A stretch of DNA of 20,786 nucleotides, from the NCBI GenBank assembly GCA_000934455.1, contig KN888309.1:30523-51308 (forward strand), given 5' to 3'. A program made the translations under genes and the position numbers. How positions within the stretch are numbered: the first letter of the stretch is position 1; each line of letters begins with the position of its first letter. Below are positions 9,230-20,000 of the stretch, one piece after another. This DNA is from Apostichopus parvimensis (lineage: Eukaryota; Echinodermata; Holothuroidea; Aspidochirotida; Stichopodidae). The notes under the pieces are model-generated. The model saw only the letters and a list, made by a program, of their open reading frames with translations. It was not told the origin of the DNA and ran no database searches.

Positions 9230-9260
9230 CTGAAGAAGATCCTGCTAGGATCGAAATGTC
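9230..9260 (+). other. Hairpin with hammerhead-like CTGAAGA...GAAA core
   Basis: CTGAAGA (9230-9236) is followed by GATCC-TGCTA-GGATC, a perfect 5-bp stem (9238-9252), then GAAATGTC. This resembles CUGANGA-stem II-GAAA of hammerhead ribozymes, but an extra A (9237) precedes the stem and I cannot build convincing stems I and III. It may instead be the conserved part of a dispersed repeat. Confidence 0.3.
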
Positions 9261-10401
9261 AGACCCACTTACTTTTACACATGGAAATGTTCATAAATTT
9301 AATATCAAGCCATAAATTCATAGAAAGGCCCTGGATAATTTCAACTTAACGGTTTGACCTTACGTTGGAAGAAACAATTTGAATGTAGATCTGGTGATTA
9401 TACTTTACAAAGTTTCTACGAATATAATGGCAACTCAGAGGTATAAACAAATTTCATAGCTTGTTATTCACACTGAAAACAAGTTTTACCACTTAGGGGC
9501 GGATTCAAATACTGAAATGTCAACAAGAAAGCTGGACACTATAGGATATGGTGGACTTAAGAGGCTTGAGAGCTTCAAATTTGATTCAATACATTAAAAT
9601 GTTCAATGTACTGCATATGATTACCCTAATATTGATTCGTTGGGTAGAAATTATTCAAGTAGATAATAACTCATTCAAAATAGAAGCTAATTGTAGGGTG
9701 GCTTGGTCAAATCCGTGGCACTGTGGCAGCAGCCAGTAACACAAAACAAATAATATGATGGTTTGACAGTGTGAGACAGTTTAAGCTATCTCATTGTCTA
9801 ACGTTACTATAATTATGATTTAAATAAATTTGTATATGAAGCTCAGTTCCATTAACTTAGGCTTCATTCATTCAGCCACTACAAAACTGTCTTTCCAGCG
9901 CCATCGTCCATTTGTTTTATTACAATCTGCTTAAATCTGTATATATATTCAATGGAAACAAAATTTCGGTTATGCAAATTCTAATGACTGATCAGTCTGT
10001 GTGAGTTCACACGTGCCATGTTGAAATTTTGTAATATATCATGGTGCAGCTTCCTAGAAACAAGATCAGATTAACTTTGCATGGTCAATATAACGATGGT
10101 ATAAAAACATACATGATATAACAAGCATGGCAGCAGGTTATCTCATTGGGTAGCTTGCATGGCGAAGGGAGGGGGACAAGGGCCTCGTAGTAGGCCTAAT
10201 GACAAAAAGCAAAATGATAGGATAATATTTAACTTGAGACACAATTAGCTGGTATTTATTTGAGAATTCCTGTCAATAATGAATTAACACCAACCTTGAA
10301 CTGGTTTAACTGAACCTTTGAATGCATTTTATTAATTTTCTCACAATATTTCTTTGCCCACTAATGTTATGGGGAAAGGAATTTGTCTGGGGTCCCCCCA
10401 T

Positions 10402-10415
10402 CCCCCCCCCCCCCC
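10402..10415 (+). repeat. C14 homopolymer
   Basis: This uninterrupted C run lies about 540 bp upstream of the PSMD8 start codon. It is prone to length error in assembly. Confidence 0.9.
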
Positions 10416-10953
10416 GGCACAATAAGTTCTTTTCATGTTCTAAATTGGACATTAATAATTCTGGCTAAGCTTGAATTTCACAAATACGTGAATGAGCTAT
10501 TTTTTCGTCGAATCGCTACCAATTATGAAATAGCGACTCAAACTTAGCCTAGGGCCTATGTAGTATGTTATGACTCACGAGTATGACGAGTGGAATCATA
10601 TTCTGCGTACATCACTACATGTTCGTACTGATCTTTGTATATAAAGTGTTGTGAGAAATTCATTCAAAAAACTTATTCTGTTCTTTTTTTCCCAATTCAC
10701 TAATTTTACAAACCTGGTTTTTGAGATATATAACTTTATAAGTCCTTCGCAACATCGGCATACTACCAAATAAAGGCACTGAACCAAAACACATAATTTC
10801 TGTGATTTAAAGCTTGTGATTTTAGATCTTGTATAGGTTTTATATTACTTCGCTTCTCCCGCCTTCGAATTTTGCATGTAATCACTGCTCTATCATTGTA
10901 CATGCCTACAGACTACACCAAAAGTTAAATTGAACTTACAACTTACAAGTATA

Positions 10954-11061
10954 ATGGCCGCTCTGAAGAATGCCGTTTCCCTGTACCAGCAACTGAAAAA
11001 AGAATGGAATAGAAAGCCACCGAATGTCGAAAAATGTGGAAATATTCTCTCAAAGTTAAAG
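10954..11061 (+). CDS. PSMD8: PSMD8 coding exon 1 (residues 1-36)
   Basis: [20 protein letters not shown] aligns with human ATGMYEQLKGEWNRKSPN. The exon is phase 0 and followed by GTATAA. There is a good Kozak context (A at -3, G at +4). Confidence 0.93.
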
Positions 11062-14000
11062 GTATAAAAGCATTAATCTTAATTTAAGTTCGAACTTGAA
11101 ATTGCCGAATGTCAGGTTGAAAGTTTTTCTTGTGGCCTTATTCGGCCTTCGTGTTAGGCTTTAACACTAGGCCTAGGGTTACATTACAACAGTGTTGCTG
11201 TTGTATGTCAATACTTGTCACTATCCTAATTTCATTTCGTATTCTTTAGTTGACGTAGGCCCATAATTTTTCATATTTTATGAGTAAGAAATGAATAGTA
11301 CTGTCCTTAAATAAAGACAGCCGATAACATACCAATATAACCTCACCTCACCTTCCATCAGTCAAGCAGTTAATTGATCCAGACTGCAGAGCACAATATT
11401 TTTACACTTGGTGATGAAGTGCCAAGCACAAAGGGTTTAATGCAAATGGTATTCACAATTAATTATTTGAGACTGTAGGGTGAATAGCAGGTAGGCCTAG
11501 TCAGTACTGTGATTAGATGAAGCCCAATGTTTGGCCAGGTGAAAATGACCAGATTCCTTTATTGCCATGGACATGTAGCCCCTGGATTTCATGTACTATT
11601 CTCTTATTACTGTCACTGGAAATTTCGAGATATTTAATGTTGTATTCTAAGACTATCCCAGAATTAATGAAAATGCCCTAATATCAGATACATTTACCTG
11701 TTTTTTTCTTCTGTAAAAATATCTGGAACACAAGTGATGTTTGTTTACAACTTTAAACCTTAAAGTGGTCCTGCCATGGGGGTATTCCAGGTTATTGGAT
11801 AGCTAATTTGGAGGATTTGATTTCCAAAAATATAACTTTTATTTCATAAAACCTAGTCGTTCGCGAAAAAATTGTAAAAGAAATTGGCTACTTTACGTAA
11901 CCTTGTAAAAAAAAGTGAAATCAGCTGAAGTACGCGCTGACGTCATATCGTGAACGCTGGATGTAAACAACACTCGCACTGTTCGTTGAGTTCGTGTGGT
12001 TTATGGTGTAAGCGTGGTTAGACATCCTCCATTTTGTAGCTATTCTGTCTTCAAATTTACACTGATTGATTAAAATGCCAAGGCGTTGTGTTGTTGGAGG
12101 TTGTAGCAATGTAAGTTCTGATAGAATAAGCCTTCATCAGTGACCAAAGGATGTAAAAACTCAACGTCTTTGGACCCGTTGCGTGCAGCTCACCTGGGCT
12201 GACTTCAAAGGGCCATCGAACTATGTACAGTGTTATTTGTAACGAACATTTTGATGATCAATGCTTTTCCCAATTCGATCGTTATAAAGAGATTTAAGTG
12301 GTGGGAGACTAAGACTGCCACTTATACCCGGATCAGTACCCACAATAAATGTGCCAGAGAGTGTCGTGAGTGGAACTGCAAGTAGCCCTGTACCAGAAGT
12401 TAAGTAAGCCCTAACTTGGTTAGGCCTAACGTTACTGAAACTTGCATAGGAACAAGTACAACTCCAACTTCAAGTAGGCATGCTATTCAAAGAAGCCAAG
12501 ACTTTCTTCAGAGCGCCGTGCTAGAAAAGGGGGTAGGCCTACGTGTGTTGTGGTCAAACGACTCATACTCTTAATCTTTCTTTTACCCTCTGTTGAATTA
12601 TGAAAAAACTGTTGAGGAATGAATATTCAGTCTGAAGTATGTATAGGCTACCAAAAAGTACAATCATTCATGAACTAAACAGTGCCTGCAAGTGTCTATG
12701 AATGTCCGCAGGGATATACCACTTATTAATCAGGAAATTTTGGTGTCTGCCCCTAATCTGGCGCTCCTACAACCACTGAGGGAGGGGTATGAGGACTGCT
12801 GCAGCCAATTCCTGCTGCAGCCCCCTGATTGAGCTTGAAGTGAAAAGTGAGACCAGTTGCGCAAGATTGATTGATACAGTCCGGCCTTAAATATCATGAA
12901 AAGCCCCCCAGAAAAAGGCCGAATAAATTTGGGGGCTGTGAAATTGTCACTGACGCAATTGTAGCTAGATCTAAAATATCCATGAAATACTGCAACCTTC
13001 GACCACATGTTAGCCTAACAACCACACTAAGTCAATGGGAAATGTAGCCTAACCATCGGTTTGCAAAAAAAAAAAATGGGTAGCTTTGTTTAGAACTTCC
13101 AATTTGCTGGAAATCGACAGTTGTTTGGAAGGTATGTGCTATGTCTTAAAAAGAGAATGTTGTATTTTACGTACACCGTTGCTGTGGCGGTGGATTGAAG
13201 GTTTTAACTTCGATTACTTTTCAGCGGTATAATGGTTTCGTATTTAGTGGTGAGTGATTTTATCCACACACGAAAAAATACATCGGCTTGCTCAGGCTGC
13301 TCATATTTATGCCTTTCGTTCTCATCTGCAAGCGGCTCAAATTGGTAAGGTTATGCACCCCCTTCATTTTCAGAATGTTCGCTTTCACTTTCTATGTTAT
13401 TTTCATCGTAACTCGAACTCGAAAAAGACAAATTCAACACGGAAGAAGTTGATGAATTGTCACTAACGGACACCATTGCGTATACAAATTGGGTGTAACA
13501 CGACTTCCGCATTTGGTTCATGACCATCGTATCTTCACGATATGACGTAGCAGAACACATGTGACGTCATCAAGTGCGTGACAGTTTTTTCTTAGAGCGT
13601 GGTAAAAAGTACGAACTTTAAAGCTCATTTTTGTGGCGAGGCCAATTATTTTCCAGAGATTTTAAAGTGAAATATTGAAAAAGTGCATACAATATACCCA
13701 TATTTTCATCTAACTCAAATATTTTGGATGGCATGGCAGGACCACTTTAAGTTTATTCACTCACAGATCATTGAATAATGTCATACTGTAGCCTTTAATG
13801 CACTTGGAATCCGTTTGTAATTAGTGAGTGACAAATAATGAGACTTCAAATTATTTTCAGTCTAGTCAAGTGTTGCCTGTCTAATCTTCTTATGTTTTCT
13901 TAATCAGATTGCTTTATTGGAGCTGTCATTTTTACCAACCACAGATAGTAAACCAAACAAACGAGAGCTGATCATTGCAAGTGAGTATGAAAGTTGAAAG

Positions 14001-17000
14001 GTTGATGACATGTAAGGATCACATAAATCAACTAGAGTATTTGTAATATTCTCTACCCAAGTAATCATGCTACATCCACAAGAAACTAAAACTTACTCAG
14101 CCCTTTCCTTTTTTGTCAAACATAGATGGCTTTACAGTTTAGCAATAAATAAATCTAATATTCATGTACAGTATCACCAATGAATATCACAGCATAGAAA
14201 CTTTCAAGGATTATCACAAGTTATTTTATACTTTTTCTCATTTCTGTAAGATTCTTCTACCAGGGTGTATCTTAACCATTTCCCATGCCTAAATGTGCTG
14301 AATGAGATACTTAACTTAATAAATACTTGTTCTTAAAAATTGTAACATTTCAGCTTTCTCCCACTATTATGAATGGGTTATGTAGGCATCTATCAGGGAC
14401 TTAATGATTATTATGTTGGGACACAACCTTGGTGTTAAATCTTTGCACTCTGTAGAGTTGTGTGGTTGGAAAACCAGTTGATATCATGCTGATAAAACTC
14501 CCATAATGATATATGGAATTGGGTCATAGTGATAAGTAAACAGTTGCCAAGCTAGTTTTGCAAGATCTAAATTGTTCCTGGCATGTGAAATTGTCACATT
14601 CACAACTACGTTTGTTTGTAATATGGCTGTCTTTAAGTTCTATTTTAAGTCACCCCTTTTATATTTAAACTCATTTTTACATTCATTCTTTTTCTTGGGG
14701 GGGGGGGGGGGGGAGGAGATGGGGTGTTAAGTCAGACATTTTTAAAGGTTGTTAGACTTGCAGAAATAATTGACAACCAAGCACAAACAGTCATGCTATC
14801 TTTGTAAGCTTTTACTAATAGATATTTATTAGAGTTTTAAGGCCATTTATAGTAATGCTTTCTACAGGGTATGACCAGGGAGAGACTCACTATCGAATAT
14901 CCCAGATTTTGTTTATACATTTTACTTTAAATGACCGTATGTTTCATTTTGGCTTCTGTCTATTTTTCAGGAGATATACTGGAAATTGGTGTTCAATGGA
15001 GCGTTCAGAAAGGAGATATAGAGTCTTTTCAAAGATATATGGCACAGCTGAAGCCCTATTACTTTGACTACAGGTTTGTTAACTAGAGCAGTTTTTGGAC
15101 CTAGAAAATGTAAGGACAAATAGTTCCTGTAAACATTGTATTGTCCTAAATGACTGCACACTATGCTTACTTTCATTTCAGTGAAGTAAAAAGTAGCAAG
15201 AAGAGAACAGTTGCCACTGTTTTTATCCTGTCCAAACTAAAGGCCATTGTACAAGTTGTCTCTATCCTGTCCAAAATGAAAAACTGTGAAACCATTGTAC
15301 AAGTTGTTGAACTAGAAAAGGGTACCTTACCTTACAGTAATTCTATTGTTGGTATGCCCTAACTATTATAGACATTTTTGGTGTATAGATAGTTGTCGAT
15401 GACTGCCCCCTTTAAAGCAGAGCTGGTAGTGGTATTACTTCTTCAATATTTTTTTAAGTTTTATTCCTATTTCTATGTGATGATTTGTCATTGATGAATG
15501 AAATGACACTTTCACACAAATGACATTTGCACACTGACATACACTGAAAATGACACTTGAAACTGTTCCTTTATCTTCATATTAACTTCAGGGTACCAAA
15601 GGATGTCAACTTACACCATTTAGTCCTTTGTCAAACATGTAAACCATTTCAGTGTTAACATCTTCATCTGAGATGACCCCAAAATTAAATTTATTCCAAT
15701 TGACTATTGTCTTGGTTCTATGGAGCTCACTTCATTCATTGGTCAGTGTTTTCTTTTAAAATTGGTAGACCAGCGACTTCTGTGACTACAGAACTGTTTT
15801 AATTTTTTAATTTTTTAAAAGGACTGTTTTAATGTTCTCTTTCTCGAGAGAGTACCACTGTCAGTTGTATCAGAACAGCTTCCTATGCATATTTTAGCGG
15901 GACATGCTGGTATTTCTGTCAATGTTTATTTACTTTGAAAGAATAGTTTTAGGTATTGATTTCAGTGAGTACTCTCTTTTAGGGTTGGGAGGGGTGGGGG
16001 GGGCGACAGTTGACATTCACATTTTCTATCAGTGTTGTTGGTCACATCACCCTTTTGTCAACAAATTTTCTGTGCCATGTTTCCTTACAGGGAAGAGTTA
16101 CCAGAGTCCAGTTACAAGTACCAGCTATTAGGACTCAACCTTCTCAGACTGTTGGCACAAAACAGATTAGCAGAATTTCATACTGTGAGTAGTTATACCA
16201 AGTTATTTTGATATCCTTATTCACAGTCATTCTCACGATGGTATGGTTAACAAAAATGCAATGTGTTTGATGTTGGAACTTAAAAGAATAGTTCAGTCAC
16301 ACATATGTTAAGATTATATACCTCGTTAATCTGTCACAACAAATTTACCTCTGAACTGTTGCAAATGATTGGTATATACAGTACCGCCAATAAGTAACTT
16401 GGTAAAGATTAGCGCGATTCAGCGCAAAACGCAGCTTAACTGCAATTAACCTCGCTCCAAAGAAAGGAACGCTACTTTCCCCGCACTCCAAATAAAGGAA
16501 CGCAAATTCCCCGCGCTCGCTATTCACCACCGACACAATGGGAGTGAACCAATCGATACAACGCTATTCATAGTGTGGAGGTACCATAGTAGGCCTACTG
16601 GGCGATATTTGCTTTTTACCGTCACGATAAATAGTTCAAAAGTTATCGCGATATTTCGATATTTACGATAATTTCCCCCTAACAGAATTAGCGTAAATGT
16701 CGAGCTTTGAGTGGACGGAGAAAGAGAGATATATGGAGGGACATTCAAAGAGAATATCTGAAAAACCTTACGATATTTTTCACAAGTACTGATGCTTAGA
16801 TAAGTGCTTACTCACAATCTACGAGCCTCCCCGAAATTCGCTCCGCTTACGTAAAACTTCTATGTATATATGACACGTGGAAAAACACGAGTTTTTACAC
16901 ACATAATTCCCACTGACATTGGTAACAGAACATAAGTAGGTCATCGACATTCGAACTTGACAACAAGTTCATCGCACCGTGGGAACGACACAACAAATTG

Positions 17001-20000
17001 AACATGATGTTACATTTTCCCGCCATCTGGACGCCGAGTGTAAATTTGGTGTAATATGCAAATTATGAATGGTACTGTGCTGCGCGAGTAAAACTTGTTT
17101 TAAACGAGAATAGTTTCGTGTTGAAGGGGAAAACCTTTCTTATATGTGTTTATTTTATTCCCCGATATGTTCTGGTTACCAGAAGTAATAAAAAGCAAGA
17201 AGGAAACTTCGTGTTTTATCCTTTCGGGAAATTCGGGGTAACATATCATTTTTAGTAGTAACATCAGGCCTCGTGTTTTGTGTGGACTTTAGGCACATTA
17301 CTGTAGGCTAGGAAACGTTGCACTGATTTATAGAGTACTGTTCATAGGCTTACGAATACGAGACAAGACTCGGTGAATTGGATATTGTTCGCTGTTTCGC
17401 TATGTATAGACGTTCCACTGACAATCGTTTCTTGGCGAGTTGCCAAGTTTAACTAAGAACAAGTGTTTCACGCACATTGTAAGAATGTTATACAGTACTG
17501 TAGCATGCAAATGCAGACGACAGCCTGCTGTACCAATGATTTTCCTCGTACAGGTAAAATGTGAATTCCTTTTTTGGGGGTTTTAATGACTTATTTTGCG
17601 CACATATTTTTGCGCGGACATTTGTATTGTGTGTTGAATTTAAACAGTTTAAGATACATGCTTAACACCGAGTATAAACCTTTGGTCTTCCTTCTACCAG
17701 CGACGATCGATATTCTTTTGTTACCGGATTGGAAGGAATTAAGTAGGATTACAGCCATTGACCGTCTGACGGTAACAATGAACTTCACACTTCTAGCGGG
17801 CATGAATAGAATTAGGGAAGCCTTCCGACGGAATCTGCGCTCTGATAAACAGTTCCCCGCAATTACCCGCATTTAAATGCATTTAAATGCGGGTTTTAAC
17901 AAAAGATAGAGCGCGGTTAAATGCACTGAGCGCAAAAAAAGAGCGCGGTTTACCAAGTTACTTATCGGCGGTACTGTATGTATTAATCTTGAGCTGAGAA
18001 ATCAAAAGATGCCAACAGCTCTCTATCAGCAGTTTGGTAGCATAAGTACACGATTGATCTCACAAGAAATAGCATGCAGTGTTTATGTGTCACACATGTA
18101 TTGTAGATTTTGAAAAGTTTTCAGTCTTCATGAATATACTGAATGAACTAGGTTTCAATCTAGTCGAATTGCTATAACATCTTGACCTTTTTGTGCCGCT
18201 TTGACCATAGTGATTTTGCTCTGTCATTACCAGAGAATTTATCATTTGTCTTGAGCTTGCTAAGGCAGCCAAATGATTTTTACTCCATGCAAGACTATTC
18301 CTAAGCAACAAAGAAGGATTATTCTCATGTTAAATCCTGAGAAATGATGGATTTTTGGGACCATTTGCACATCTGGGACTATCCTGTTCAGGTTCTGTCA
18401 GTTTTTCAGAAATGTTGCAAAATGGATTTTAAAAAGAAACTTTTTTCATCTTGATATTGTAGGAATTAGAGCTGTTACCCACAAAAGAGATTCAGAGTAA
18501 TATATACATCAAGCATCCAGTATCTATGGAACAGTATCTCATGGAAGGAAATTACAATAAGGTAAGAAGAATTTATCATGTCATAGTGATTCATTGCCAC
18601 TCTTCATGAATTTGGTATTGATTGGTTTCGATGATAATCGTAACCTATGCATTCATGCTGGCGTGTGTGTGTGTTCGTGATGCCCAGCTTGTAAACACGA
18701 TATCTGAAGAAGGGAAGGCTGGGACCAATTTCATATTTGATGTGTAGAAGTACCACATTGAGTACAAGAAGCCAATTGTTTTTGTGGAGGTCAAAGGTCA
18801 TTTCGGGTCACCAGAGGTCAATTGTAAAAAAACATGTTTTGCACAATATTTCAACAAGAACAGATGTCATATTTAGTATGTTGATGTATCCATCACATTT
18901 AGTACAACAAGCCAGTTGTTGGGGTAAATAGTCATTTCAGGATAGCCAATGTCTTTTCACTGTATTACTAAGATCAAGTATGTTGTACACCCTCACTATA
19001 CATTACGTCAGATTCATTAATAAAACTACTCATGTTACATCATCGAAACCACTTGAACCAAATTTGTAATGCTTGTTAATTTTATTTTGAAGGTTTTTCT
19101 AGCCAAGGGTAATGTGCCAGCAGAGAGCTACAACTTCTTCATTGATATTCTCCTATTGACAATTCGTGACGAGATTGCTGGCTGTGCAGAGAAGGCCTAC
19201 GACAGGATAGCGTGCAACGAAGCAGCTCGGATCTTGTTCTTCAATAAACTTCAAGAGCTGAATACTTATGCTGATAAGGTATGATATGAATTTGAATCTT
19301 AGTTCAGATGTTATCGCTGTGTTGTTGTTGTTGTTGTTGTGGACTCATTGTTTGACCGTAGAATCAGAAAATTGGATTTTTTTGAAAATTGATTGTCTTG
19401 TTTGGTTTTTCCACTGGTTGACCTATTCTATTATAATACACTTCATTCAGGGTGACTAAATCTAGTCAAATGCATTTATAACAAAGCCCTGGAAATTTAA
19501 AAAAAAAAAGCTTCAATCTTCTTCCTCATACTTCAGTATCAGGCTTTTAAATTTGCCAGAGCCAAATGTGAATCTTAAGTTTTGGCTAATATTTAGCCTT
19601 CGGATTTAAAGCAAAGAAAGAAATAAAAATTATAATAACTTTGTAGGCCTGTTTCTTTGAAGTTTGCTGTTTGAAGCTACAGTAGTCTGTTTGAAAATTG
19701 ATTTTTTTTTTTTTTTTTTAATTTTAAGTCTTGTACTAACTTAAGTCATTGTTAAAAAGAAAGAGAAGAAGATTATGCTCCCTTGCCCAACGAGAAAATT
19801 ATTTTCTTAGGAACGGATTTCAGAGAAATTTAGACTGTACTAATGTAGGTATAACACATTGCATATGAACCTTGTATCTCAGGCAGAACTTTTATCATCC
19901 AGTTGTATATGATTTCAATAATAGATCTTGTAAATGACATAAACTGTGGTTTTTATTCTCAATGAAAAGTTATCTGTACAACCGTGAGATATGAACAATG

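Larger units (their letters stand above)
8841..10953. other. Divergent intergenic region between HHAT and PSMD8
   Basis: No gene is recognisable. It should contain both promoters and 5' UTRs. Visible features are a pyrimidine-rich tract (about 9040-9120), a 5-bp-stem hairpin (9230-9256), a C14 run (10402-10415), a TAGGCCTA palindrome (10191) and TCTCCCGCC (near 10855), which resembles an E2F-type site. No clear TATA box can be assigned to either gene. Confidence 0.6.
11760..13750. mobile_element. About 2-kb DNA-transposon-like element with TTAA ends (PSMD8 intron 1)
   Basis: A perfect 20-bp inverted repeat, CTTAAAGTGGTCCTGCCATG, lies at 11759-11778 and inverted at 13732-13751. TTAA occurs at both outer edges (11760-11763 and 13747-13750), consistent with TTAA target duplication. 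Subterminal GACGTCATATCGTGAA (about 11940-11955) recurs inverted, with one change, near 13535-13550. Inside are a decayed plus-strand THAP-domain gene and a decayed minus-strand reading frame. TTAA ends plus a THAP gene suggest a Kolobok-like element; piggyBac-like is an alternative. Confidence 0.75.
16379..17976. mobile_element. 1598-bp TIR element with TA duplications (PSMD8 intron 4)
   Basis: Terminal inverted repeats of 28 bp begin CAGTACCGCC at 16379-16406 and end GGCGGTACTG at 17949-17976, with one mismatch. TA flanks both ends (16377-16378 and 17977-17978). CAGT...ACTG termini with TA duplication fit the Tc1/mariner/pogo group. Subterminal tandem units CTCCAAAGAAAGGAACG... lie at 16455-16485 and 16486-16515, and AGAGCGCGGTT occurs twice at 17908 and 17940. 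No transposase is recognisable (longest frames about 100 residues), so it is probably non-autonomous. Confidence 0.85.

Noticed and set aside
12730..13008. 92-residue minus-strand reading frame inside the TTAA element
   Set aside because: No family resemblance and no conserved motif. It is probably a chance frame in transposon-internal DNA.
15150..15362. 70-residue reading frame with repeated VQVV in PSMD8 intron 3
   Set aside because: It arises from the local direct repeat and lies between PSMD8 exons 3 and 4, which join in phase without it.
17574..17876. Overlapping reading frames of about 100 residues on both strands in the TA-flanked element
   Set aside because: Neither shows transposase motifs. 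Both are open in the same stretch, as expected of chance frames.
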